This document shows positions 33,476-44,640 of a stretch of DNA of 64,000 nt, piece by piece (the first letter of the stretch is position 1; every line of letters starts with the position of its first letter). The stretch is taken from contig CM049311.1 in the NCBI GenBank assembly GCA_026874595.1, positions 63,203,453 through 63,267,452 on the forward strand, read 5' to 3'. The notes under the pieces were generated by a model. It was not told the origin of the DNA. It saw nothing but the letters and a program-made list of their open reading frames with translations, and ran no database searches. The DNA comes from Sipunculus nudus. Lineage: Eukaryota; Annelida; Sipuncula; Golfingiida; Sipunculidae. The position numbers were made by a program, and so were the translations under genes.

Positions 33476-36400
33476 ACATGTGAGTACAGGTTAGATAACA
33501 TGTATAACCTGTGTACCTGACAGTTTCTGTATTAATGTTACTGGTACAGCTAAGTAAGTGTATCTTATAATAAACACTTACAAGATACAATTACACCTAA
33601 GGTTAATAAAAACTTTGGAGTACTTAAAGAAATATGTGTGAAGACAATGTATGTCTGTGCTGTGGCTTCACAGGTATTATATTGACTAAATTTAATGTTA
33701 TGGAGGCACTGCTACATTCCCTCAATATGCATGCTCTGTGGTTCCTTTAACATTAATTAAAATATTATCACCATTCACCAATATAATATAAGGTTGTGTA
33801 TCACCAGGCAAATCGCAGGACAAACCAATTCACTAAACCACAAAGTTGTATGCAAATTGGTCTGTGAACATTCTGCCTCCCATAATTTCATGGCAAGAAA
33901 TAATCAAATGTCTGTGTTCTAGGATCCTTGGCTTTTACCTTGTACCAGTGAGGACACAGCAAATTATTGGACACTAAAGGTTAACATCAGATTAAGTGTA
34001 GTGTAATTAGACAGTTTGTTATCTATTTTAAGCTATTTCTATATTTCTGGTAGCCTAAGTAAGTTTCCTCAAGAGAGCTGTGAACTGACAATATAACAGT
34101 ATGTAAATATATTTATGTGCTCTTAATTCTTGGCATAGTTTGTGGACTGAGAGTTGGGTGTTTCAGCCCTAATTATATTAAATGCATCATCTTTTTCCCT
34201 TGAGCCTTTTACATTTTTATTAAGGTTATATATTTTGCCATTTTCTAATTTGGTTTCAGGATTTCTTCAGTTCAGTCTGAGATGAGTAATAAAGACTGAT
34301 ATTTAGGGTTTTGAAGGAATCTTTCTTTTTTATTCATATAACACCATTTGAATTTAGTTGAGAGGTTCATCTGTGCTTTATTGTATGAACATTTAGCCAA
34401 AGATGTAGTAAAACACCTTTGTTACATTTGGACTGTACAGGTGAGAATAGGGCATGCTATTCAATTTAATTACGCTTTAGGATTGTAGGTAACTTCTGTA
34501 ATTTTATGGTCAGATATACATCAGGTATCCTTTTAATTGTGTTTTATTGTTAAAACCATGGAAATCTGCTACTCCTTACCAGACCTGCTGTAGCGATCAA
34601 TAAAATAAGCACAGCGTAACAGGATCTGGACACCCTGGGCATAGACGTGAGACCCATTAGACCATTAACTTTGTATGGAGATGCTCTGATTTAAGGGTGG
34701 ATGGTGTGTGCCAGATAGCAGTTTGGTGACATTGGTCTGTATTTGATGAGATTTTCAGGTGGTGCAGTGACCTATTAGATGTGTTGGGCCTTTGAGGTTG
34801 ATATTGTGTTACAGAGAATGACTTTTTGTGAATAGTTTATAATTGAAAAACATAAATACACGCGTACTGCAGTGCAATGAACAACGCAAAAGCCGTTGTA
34901 TAGCAATAAAATATGTCACTTAACAAGTTCCAAGTGTAGATAACTGTCATGACACAATGATAAGTGTGTGTAGGTATCTCCTCCCCTACAGAGGTTTTTC
35001 AGGTACCTGTGTACAGACATAACCTCTTTCAGTATTTCTCTTACTCATCCTTTCTGAGGCCTTTATATACTTAGATAGTCATGTTACTCATGTACATGAG
35101 CAAATAAAGGCAAGCTCTTTGGGCAATAAAGTTTATATGGTAATATATTCGGCAATACCGTTAATTTCAAATTTCATTATGAATAAATGTATGGAAGAAT
35201 ACTTAATGAGACATTCACTCATCAGTGCACAGCATAATGAATAGTCCTAATTTACTGCCCAGGAATGAATCATGATGGTATATGCCTATTGCTACAGTCT
35301 TAGAATATCACAGTCATCACTGTAACCAGACTCATGCATTTCTGTGTGCAGATTTTAAGCGGATGGCTTTACATCATAAGCAACTGTACACTATATACAT
35401 GTATTTATAAATAGTATATATGTACAGCACCTTAAGGTATAATTGAGATTCAAATTATACAGCAAGGAGAATTTACTCCACAATAAGTCAGTTGTCAAAA
35501 TACCATTCTTGCCTTTTCCTCCCATGTTTGGTATTGTGTTGTTTTGCCACCTTTGGACTGAACATTGGCTACTTTTGCTGAGTTGTCCAAGTCCACACAC
35601 TGCAGATTTTGAATTACACATATTTGTATACTAACTGTACTTCAAGTTATGACTAAGGCGTTGTAACCTGGTGTAATGGTATGAAATTTGAAAGGCTATG
35701 TATTGAAAGAATTAAAAGAATTTTTATCTGACTAAAATATCTGTGTCTGAAACACAGTCTGAAACTTTCTTGGCTGGTATGTCATAAGCATAAACATGTA
35801 CATGTCTGACTCAGTCAGATATCTGTCCACCAATCTGGCCATGTCATTCTCTACAATGCTAGAATAGCTGAAATGACTTTTGGATTAGTTCCAGCACCGA
35901 GTATACACAACCTGAGATACAGAAGGCTACACAACATTTAGTGCCAATAATGAGCTTTGTCCTAAACAAAAAGGATCCATTCGCACAACTGGTGCCCAGA
36001 ATATGAGAAGTACTTCATCATTCTCAGACATGCTGATATAAGCCCAGAGACATTGGCAAATTACAAATGAGGTTTATTTATGCACAGGGGCAGGTCAAAG
36101 ATTAAAGGGGACCGCTGTCTCTCTCTCCCCCCCCCCTGTAAAAATTGCCATTTTTGAAGTGTTTTTAAGAAATGTTAAGGCAAAGTCTGCTTTTATGGAG
36201 TAGACCTTTTCAGGGTATTACTATTTGTCCCTCTGTGTATATGTTGAAACCCTCCATTCCCAAATATATGGGATCCATCCCTGATACAGATAATGCAATA
36301 TGTGCAATATGAAGCAAGATTGGGTGTAATGACTGTTTTGTCAGTCTGTGCATTCCCTTCAGAAATACCTGAAGCAGGCATGGTTTATGCAGCTGTTGAT

Positions 36401-37768
36401 CACCCTGTGCTGTCCTAACTTATCAGTGATGCTCTGCTAACCCTCCCAGAAGTGTCAGAAGCAGTCATACATCTCTCCCTGCACTGATGTCCCATATCCA
36501 GGCTCATAGCCGAGATGCTTAAATGTCAGCACCATGCTCATCATGGTGCACTGAGTGACCCCACATGCCAGTTCTGCAGCATGACAGGTGTAATGAAGAA
36601 GTGTGTCAGATCATTGTAAAAGGTACTGGAGGTGAACAAACAAGTATTTTGCCAAACAGTCTGACTGTCCTCTAAATCTCTGCTCCAGTTAGTGATATTA
36701 TCTTCTGTGTACATACTATCCTGACACTCAATGTGAGATACAGGCATCATGTGTCTTATGTCACAGATATATGTTAGCCAGGGGTGTTTTCGCCACCAAA
36801 TGTTTTCAATGGTTTCCTTTCTTCCAGGTCATTTTTTACTGCATTATTCCAGTTATTTCAAAGTGTGAACATGAACATGCAGAGAAGTTCAGGTAAAATG
36901 GTGCCAAATTTAAAAACAAAATTGAATATTTTGCCATAAAGTTTATTTAGTTTATATATAATACAATTTACTTCTTGTATGCTGCCATGGGTTTGTGACT
37001 ATAAATTAACATAAATAAAAAAGATTGATTGATGTAATTTTGCTACTTTCTTTTTCAGAAGAAATGCCAAATTGTCTTTACTTATGTTTATAAATATTTT
37101 CCCTTTTGTAAATGAATGATAAAGCATATATATATGTTTCAACACTGAGCTATGGGTCTAAACTGAGACAAGTATATTACATGATGGTAGAAATAATTGT
37201 ATTTAATTCCCAAGTCTGGAACATCCATGACAGAATTTCCTAAACCACAACCCTGGCACCCGTGTATGGGTAATTCACCATGTTGCTTCCACGACCCTCC
37301 CACACTGTTCATGTGCGGGTGATAATTTAAAAGCAACAGATAGCTAATACCTATCATTTAAACTGCATGCATGGACACTTAATACTGTTTAGTCTTTTGA
37401 ATTTGGGCCCTTGGCCTTATTCAGGACTATCCATTCTGTTCCTTTGACCTCACATAGCCCCAGGAAAACCTGACCACGGCACTAGTACAAAATACATTTG
37501 TCTGATACCTGTTGTATCAGGCTACACAAGTTGATGGATTTACTCACAAGATTGGCCACTGATCCTTGTATTACCAGTGAGAAGGTCATATGCATTCCAG
37601 CTACACAAAACCAGTCAAGTTGTAATGCATGTGTAGAGATCTGTTGAAGGTCATAAACCAGTAATTTTGGGACCTTTACCAATGGTTGTAATTGGATATT
37701 TTGTGTACTGGTTGAGAAAAACTCGCGGTTATACAGCTATAGGGAAGAATATGTGTTACATGGATGTT
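33476..37768. other. intron 1, no feature recognised
   Basis: 4.3 kb of AT-rich DNA with no repeat ends, tandem arrays or convincing exons that I could see, apart from a C run at about 36128. Confidence 0.5.
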
Positions 37769-38482
37769 GTATATGTCGAGGCCCAGATTAGAATCTGGCC
37801 CAATTTAAAACTGGGCCAGCCCAGATCAAAATTTTGATTTGGACCGGCCCAGATCAAAATTCTAATCCGGGCCAGACCAGTTTTAAACTGGGCCAGGCCA
37901 GATTAAAATTTTGATCTGGGCCGGTCCAGATTAAAATCCTGTGGTGAAGCCTTCAGGATTTAAATCTGGTCTGGACTGATTTGAAACTGGGCTGGCCCAG
38001 ATTAGAATTTTCATCTGGGCCAGTCAAGTTAACTATCCTGTGGTGGCCTGATTTTAAACTGGACCAGCCCAGATCAGAATCCTAATCTACTCCTAGGCTG
38101 GCTTCAATTACACTAGATTTAACCAGCTGGCCTTTCATCAATTCAAAGAATTTGTAAAACATTGTGAGACTGTAAGTCAATAATAATTAATATTTAATGA
38201 ATTTATTTTATATTCTATGAAAATATCATTTGTTGGATCCTGTCATATTTATTTTGTAATTTCACCTCTTATGTGAAATGTCTAATATATAATTATAAGA
38301 TAATCATGTTAAACATTGGTATTTTACAGCTAAAAACTACATATATAGCTTGCAGAACATTTGCATTAATTCAAGAAACTAAAACAAAAATTAACCAATA
38401 ATAATTAATACATATGTTTCTCAATGTTAAGCTTGTGATCCAAGACCGGTAAATTCAAAATTTTATTTGTTATGTTAAGTTA

Positions 38483-40323
38483 TTGTATCCGCCAAAACAG
38501 AGTTTTGCGGATACTATGTTTTCAGCTGGCCGCCGCCGCCGCTGCCGCCGCCGCCGCGGCCGCCGCGTAGGTGTCCGGAGAACTCCTCCGTAACCGCTGG
38601 GCGGAATTTTCCGAAACCCGGGATTATGTTTGGGTCACATGTGAACTGCTGCGCCCCGATTTTGTTTTGACCTCTGACCTTTCCTTTGCGCTCTGCCTTC
38701 GTTTGTGCGTCTGTTTCCACACATAAACCCACATATCTCGGGAACCGTTTGACCGATCAGGAAAATTTTTTTGCACAAATGTAGCCCTCGAAGAGCTTTA
38801 TAACATACACCAAAAATGGTGGCGCCACCTGCAACCATGTTTGCACAGTGTCCATCTGTTCGTCTGCCTTGGGTTAAAATCACTCATATCTCTGCAGTGA
38901 CTTGACTAATTCACCTGAAATTGGGCATGCGTAAACATCCTGGATAGCTTTCCTGATTTTATGACAGGTGGCGCCACCTACATTCACGTTTACGCTGCAG
39001 ACATCCAAGCTCATATCTCGGGAACCGTTTGACCGATCAGGAAAATTCTTTTGCACAAATGTAGCCCTTGGAGAGCTTTATAACATACACCAAAAATGGT
39101 GGCGCCACCTGCAACCATGTTTGCACAGTGTCCATCTGTTCGTCTGCCTTGGGTTAAAATCACTCATATCTCTGCAGTGACTTGACTAATTCACCTGAAA
39201 TTGGGCATGCGTATACATCCTGGATAGCTTTTCTGATTTTATGACAGGTGGCGCCACCTACATTCACGTTTACGCTGCAGACATCCAAGCTCATATCTTG
39301 GGAACCGTTTGACCAATCAGGAAAATTCTTTTGCACAAATGTAGCCCTTGGAGAGCTTTATAACATACACCAAAAATGGTGGCGCTACCTGCAACCATGT
39401 TTGCACAGTGTCCATCTGTTTGTCTGCCTTGGGTTAAAATCACTCATATCTCTGCAGTGACTTGACTAATTCACCTGAAATTTGGCATGCGTATACATCC
39501 TGGATAGCTTTTCTGATTTTATGACAGGTGGCGCCACCTACATTCACGTTTACGCTGCAGACATCCAAGCTCATATCTCGGGAACCGTTTGACCGATCAG
39601 GAAAATTCTTTTGCACAAATGTAGCCCTTGGAGAGCTTTATAACATACACAGAAAATGGTGGCACCACCTGCAACCATGTTTGCACACTGTCCATCTGTT
39701 TGTCTGCCTTGGGTTAAAATCACTCATATCTCTGCAGTGGTTTGACTAAGTCACCTGAAATTCGGCATGCTTATACATCCTGGATAGCTTTTCTGATTTT
39801 ATGACAGGTGGCGCCACCTACAATCAAGTTTACGCTGCAGACATCCAAGCTCATATCTAGGGAACCGTTTGACCGATTGGGCCAAAATTTTGCATGTGTA
39901 TAAATCTCACATAGCTCTCTATCATATGCAAAACTGGTGGCGCCACCTGCAGCCATGTTTGCACAGCTCCCATCTGTTTGTCTGCCATGGGATAAAATCA
40001 CTCATATCTCGGCAGTGGTTTGACATATCTGCCTAAAATTTTGCAAGTTTATACATCCCCGACAGCTCTCTTGATTTTATGACAGGTGGCGCCACCTGCA
40101 TTCTAGTTTATGCAGCAGATATCCAAGCTCATATCTTGGGAACCGTTTGACCGATTGGGCCAAAGTTTTGCATGTGTATAGAGCTTTCTGGATTTTTTCG
40201 TAGGCAGCGCAACCTACATACACAATTTGGCTGCAGACATCCATGCTAATATGCAACACTTCACCCGTTCCACTCTGATTTAGGCGGATACAAGTAGTCG
40301 CTTGTCGACTACCCGTATTCTAG
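38483..40323 (+). mobile_element. Helentron-like element, copy 1
   Basis: The 5' subterminal repeat TTGTATCCGCC (38483) forms a hairpin with CGGATA after AAAACAGAGTTTTG, then ACTATG and a GCC/CCG-rich tract. The 3' part has the inverted GGCGGATACAA (40283-40293), a perfect hairpin GTAGTCGCTTGTCGACTAC (40294-40312) and CTAG at 40320-40323 before T. Subterminal inverted repeats plus a 3' hairpin and a CTRR-like end are the features of Helitron/Helentron non-autonomous elements. The centre is a 280-bp tandem array, and there is no helicase or Rep protein. A DR1 pair of half-sites lies at 38668-38680. Confidence 0.75.
38731..40190. repeat. 280-bp tandem array inside Helentron-like copy 1
   Basis: The word GGGAACCGTTTGACCGAT recurs near 38739, 39019, 39299, 39579, 39859 and 40138, period 280. 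Each full unit contains the palindrome GGTGGCGCCACC twice (for example 38967 and 39098). The period is not a multiple of three, but the repeated 70-residue open frames at 38968, 39248 and 39528 arise because each unit encodes the same stretch; they are not genes. Confidence 0.95.
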
Positions 40324-40337
40324 TTTATCATTTATCA

Positions 40338-41299
40338 TTGTATCGCCAGACATAGTCTGGAGATACTATGGTTTAGGCACGGTCGCGCCGCCGCCGCCGC
40401 TGCAGAGATTTCTTTTGGACACAATAACTCAAAAAATATTTCACGGATCTTTACCAAACTTGGTATATGTATAGATATGGGTGAGAGGACAACGCCTATT
40501 TAAAATGAGGTCATGACCTCAACTAGGAGAGTGACCTTGACCTTGAATAAGTTCAATTTTGGGGAAAATCACACAAATTCTTAAATATCTCAAGAAAACT
40601 TGCATGGATTGATCCCAAAATCAAGTTGAGCTAAGATCATGGATAGGGTTGTCATGTTCCAGAAACAGGTGGCGCCACCTATTATTCTTTACTTGTTTTC
40701 ATGCCGTTTAATATCCCCAAAATTGCTACTTGACAGTACTGTGAGCATTATAAGTCAAAAAATAATGGACAGATTTCTTTCATATTATGCAAATACATTG
40801 ATATGGGTTATGGGATGATGTTTATTTAAATTGGGGTCATGACCTTTCCTATGAGAGTGGCCTTGACCTTGAATATTGCCATATATGGTGAAAATCACAC
40901 AAAATCATTAATTTCTCAATAAGGGATGCATGCATTGGTCCAAAAATCAACTTGACCCAAGATCTTGGATAGTAATGTCATGTACCGGAAACAGGTGGCG
41001 CCACCTGTTATTCTTTTACTTGTTTTCGTGCCGTTTAATACCCCATCATTGCCACTTAACAGTACTGTGAGCATTATAATTCAAAAACTAATGGACAGAT
41101 TTCTTGCATATACATAGACATGGGTTAGGGGATGATGTATATTGAAATTTGGATCATGACATTTTCTATGAGAATGACCTTTTCTATGAGTGTGGTCTGA
41201 TATTAATTGTTGCTGAAGATGGGGGGGCCTATTCTTAAAGGGGGGGGGGATTAATTGTCTGGCGATACTATGGCACCTGCGGTGCCAAGAAATATCTAG
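40338..41299 (+). mobile_element. second Helentron-like family
   Basis: The 5' hairpin TATCGCCAGAC-ATA-GTCTGGAGATA is followed by CTATGG and a GCC-rich tract. The 3' side has GTCTGGCGATAC (inverted to the 5' end), the hairpin GGCACCTGCGGTGCC (41272-41286) and CTAG (41296-41299) before TT. It contains about two and a half units of 326 bp, each with one GGTGGCGCCACC (40668, 40994), an AGGTCATGACCT-like inverted pair and TGACCTTGACCTTGA. It starts 14 bp after copy 1 of the other family. The gap TTTATCATTTATCA is itself a duplicated heptamer. Confidence 0.7.
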
Positions 41300-42189
41300 T
41301 TAGTTGGTGTTTTTTGTCTGTGATCTCCCCCCCCCCCCCAGTGACCTATTAAAAAATGTGCACTTATTGTAACATTGGACATAGAACTTATAACATACTA
41401 CATTTTAAGGAAAGAAGGCCCTGAAACATCTATTTAGATAGAACAGTGGGAACAATATTCACCAGCTCAGCATTTTAACTATTCAAGGTAGAGAATATTT
41501 GTATTGCAGCTTTTAACTATCTTCAATTTACATTAGTTATCAGTAAATAGATTAGCTTTTTTTAGGTTATTCACTCCAAAGTGAAAACTCCACCATGTTT
41601 GTCACCCTCTGAAATAAAATTCTAAATCCAATTTTCACTCATGTTTACCTCTATTTTTGAGACTGACAAATGACAACAATCATATCATTTTCTCAGCTGT
41701 TGATTTTTTGCTATTGTAAATTACATAAATTGTATCACAAACCTCCCCCTTGCCCCATGTTAGGACACAATGTCATGCTGCTCACCCAAATGAGCATCAA
41801 GACTGATAAATTACTTTTGTTAACTTATAAATGGGTAAAGCTGGTATTAAATTATGCATGTATATATTTAATATTACACATGAAATTTTGATATTCAGAA
41901 CAGAAAATTATCTCAGTTAAGTTGAAAATTTTGATATTAAGTCAATTTGATGTCTCAGAACTGACACAAATTCTAAAATGTGGTTAATTATGGTAGTTGG
42001 TTTAGGTGAAGTTCAAATGTGAAGTTGTATGCTTGAAGAATAGATGAAACCAAAGAAGCACATCAAATTTGTTCATTAGCTTTTTCCTCACTAAAATATT
42101 TTAAATGATCTTGTTCATTATGTGTTTGGTGCCCTTTAAAATGGTGTATCTGGAATAAATGTTTACTGTTTTATCTGATTTAAGATGAT
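41300..42189. other. interior of the 37769-42604 TIR element
   Basis: Non-coding remnant between the second Helentron-like element and the right inverted end. A C run lies at about 41328-41340. A 73-codon open frame (41670-41891) shows no transposase motif. Confidence 0.5.
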
Positions 42190-42626
42190 AAAAATCAAGC
42201 CAGCCTAAGATTAGATTAGGATTCTGATCTGGTTAGGCCTAGTTTAAAATCAGTCCACCACAGGATTGTAATCTTGACTAGCCCAGATTAAAATTTTGAT
42301 CTGGGCCAGCCCAGTTTAAAATCAGTCCACCACAGGATAATAAACTTAACCAGCCCAGATCAAAATTCTAATCTGGGCCAGCCCAGTTTAAAATCAGTCC
42401 AGACCAGATTTAAATCCTGAAGTCTTCACCAAAGGATTTTAATCTGGACCGGCCCAAATCAAAATTTTAATCTGGGCTGGCCCAGTTTAAAACTGGTCTG
42501 GCCCAGATTACAATTTTGATCTGGGCCGGTCCAAATCAAAATTTTGATCTGGGCTGGCCCAGTTTTAAATTGGGCCAGATTCTAATCTGGGCCTCGACAT
42601 ATACAAAGGCCAACATCAAAACACAA

Positions 42627-44267
42627 CTAGAATACGGGTAGTCGACAAGCGACTACTTGTATCCGCCTAAATCAGAGTGGAACGGGTGAAGTGTTGCATA
42701 TCAGCATGGATGTCTGCAGCCAAATTGTGTATGTAGGTTGCGCTACCTACCAAAAAATCCAGAAAGCCGTCCAAGTTGTATACATATGCAAAATTTAAGG
42801 CAGATAAGTCAAACCACTATATTGTATATGAGTGATTTTTGCCCTTGGCAGACAAACAGATGGACGCTGTGCAAAAAAGGGTTGCAGGTGGCGCCACCAG
42901 TTTAGCGTATGATAAAGAGCTTTGTGAGAACTATACACATGCAAAATTTTGGCCCAATTGGTCAAACGGTTCCCTAGATATGAGCTTGGATGTCTGCAGC
43001 GTAAACTTGATTGTAGGTGGCGCCACCTGTCATAAAATCAGAAAAGCTATCCAGGATGTATAAGCATGCAGAATTTCAGGTGAATTAGTCAAACCACTGC
43101 AGAGATATGAGTGATTTTAACCCAAGGCAGAGGAACAGCTGGACACTGTGCAAACATGGTTGCAGGTGGCGCCACCATTTTTTGTGTATGTTATAAAGCT
43201 CTCCAAGGGCTACATTTGTGCAAAAAAATTTTCCTGATCAATCAAACAGTTCCTGAGATATGAGCTTGGATGTCTGCAGCGTAAACATGAATGTAGGTGG
43301 CGCCACCTGTCATAAAATCAGAAAAGCTATCCAGGATGTATACGCATGCCAAATTTCAGGTGAATTAGTCAAGTCACTGCAGAGATATGAGTGATTTTAA
43401 CCCAAGGCAGACAAACAGATGAACACTGTACAAACATGGTTGCAGGTAGCGGCACCATTTTTGGTGTATGTTATAAAGCTCTCCAAGGGCTACATTTGTG
43501 CAAAAGAATTTTCCTGATCAGTCAAAGGGTTCCCGAGATATGAGCTTGGATGTCTGCAGCGTAAACGTGAATGTAGGTGGCGCCACCTGTCATAAAATCA
43601 GATAAGCTATCCAGGATGTATACGCATGCCAAATTTCAGGTGAATTAGTCAAGTCACTGCAGAGATATGAGTGATTTTAACCCAAGGCAGACGAACAGAT
43701 GGACACTGTGCAAACATGGTTGCAGGTGGCGCCACCATTTTTGGTGTATGTTATAAAGCTCTCCAAGGGCTACATTTGTGCAAAAGAATTTTCCTGATCG
43801 GTCAAACGGTTCCCGAGATATGAGCTTGGATGTCTGCAGCGTAAACGTGAATGTAGGTGGCGCCACCTGTCATAAAATCAGAAAAGCTATCCAGGATGTT
43901 TGCGCATGCCGAATTTCAGGTGAATTAGTCAAGTCACTGCAGAGATATGAGTGATTTTAACCCAAGGCAGACGAACAGATGGACACTGTGCAAACATGGT
44001 TGCAGGTGGCGCCACCATTTTTGGTGTATGTTATAAAGCTCTCCGAGGGCTACATTTGTGCAAAAAAATTTTCCTGATCGGTCAAACGGTTCCCGAGATA
44101 TGTGGGTTTATGTGTGGAAACAGACGCACAAACGGACGCAGAGCGCAGAGGAAAGGTCAGAGGTCAAAACAAAATCGGGGCGCAGCAGTTCACATGTGAC
44201 CCGAACATAATCCCGGATTTCGGAAAATTCCGCCCAGCGGTTACGGAGGAGTTCTCCGGACACCTAC

Positions 44268-44299
<32 letters not shown>

Positions 44300-44345
44300 C
44301 AGCTGAAAACATAGTATCCGCAAAACTCTGTTTTGGCGGATACAA
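42627..44345 (-). mobile_element. Helentron-like element, copy 2, inverted
   Basis: This is the reverse complement of the element at 38483-40323. CTAG and the GTAGTCG hairpin are at the left (42627-42655), TTGTATCCGCC follows, and GGCGGATACAA closes it at 44335-44345. Its 280-bp units start near 42735, 43016, 43296, 43576 and 43856. The (GGC)n tract at 44271-44299 is a longer, purer version of the GCC tract in copy 1. The DR1 pair lies at 44154-44166. It begins 23 bases outside the TIR element's right end, so it is an independent insertion. Confidence 0.8.
44271..44299. repeat. (GGC)n trinucleotide tract
   Basis: About ten GGC units near the 5' terminus of inverted copy 2. The matching tract in copy 1 (38531-38568) is interrupted. 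Confidence 0.95.
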
Positions 44346-44388
44346 TGACCTCAAGACCTGCCGTGACCTTATTAGCCATGTGGGATTA

Positions 44389-44640
44389 TTTACACCTCAC
44401 CCAGGTGGGGAGGTATTATGTTTTCCCCTTGGTTGGTTAGTTGGTTGGTTTGTTACTTTTTTGACTGGTTGGTTGGTTTGTTCACAACTTAACTCAAAAA
44501 GGCTCCAAAGGGCTTTATAAAAAAAAGCAATTGCTTATATGAATACCTGCAACCAGATTCAGTAAGCCCTACCAACAAAAGGCCATGGACCTGTCCTTAT
44601 TAAAAAGTTATTCCAAGTTTAAAGGATAAATTCAACAGTA
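44389..44640 (+). mobile_element. 5' end of a further hairpin-ended repeat
   Basis: ACACCTCACCCAGGTGGGGA forms an imperfect hairpin and is followed by GGTATTATGTTTTCC, closely like the GGATACTATGTTTTC after the 5' hairpin of copy 1. GGTTGGTT simple-sequence runs follow. The 3' end could not be found, so the extent is uncertain. Confidence 0.4.

Larger units (their letters stand above)
37769..42604. mobile_element. TIR element with subterminal repeats, containing nested elements
   Basis: The left end starts GTATATGTCGAGGCCCAGAT (37769) and the right end is its inverted copy finishing at 42604. The inverted ends are long (37769-38112 and about 42190-42604) and are built from many short palindromic subrepeats of the type CTGGGCCAGCCCAGAT and AAAATTTTGATCTGGGCC. 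Right and left differ by about one subrepeat. Without the two nested elements (38483-40323, 40338-41299) it would be about 2 kb. No transposase frame is visible. Solo end copies occur at 6786-6863 and 51248-51507. Target duplication is unclear. Confidence 0.75.

Noticed and set aside
38968-39749. Three near-identical 70-residue open frames (MAPPTFTFTLQ...)
   Set aside because: They are copies of the same stretch of a 280-bp tandem unit inside a mobile element, and appear again inverted at 43654-43866.
38483-44345. One large inverted duplication of the whole complex
   Set aside because: The order is TIR end, element copy 1, inverted TIR end, inverted copy 2; a simple inverted duplication would put copy 2 inside the inverted TIR end.
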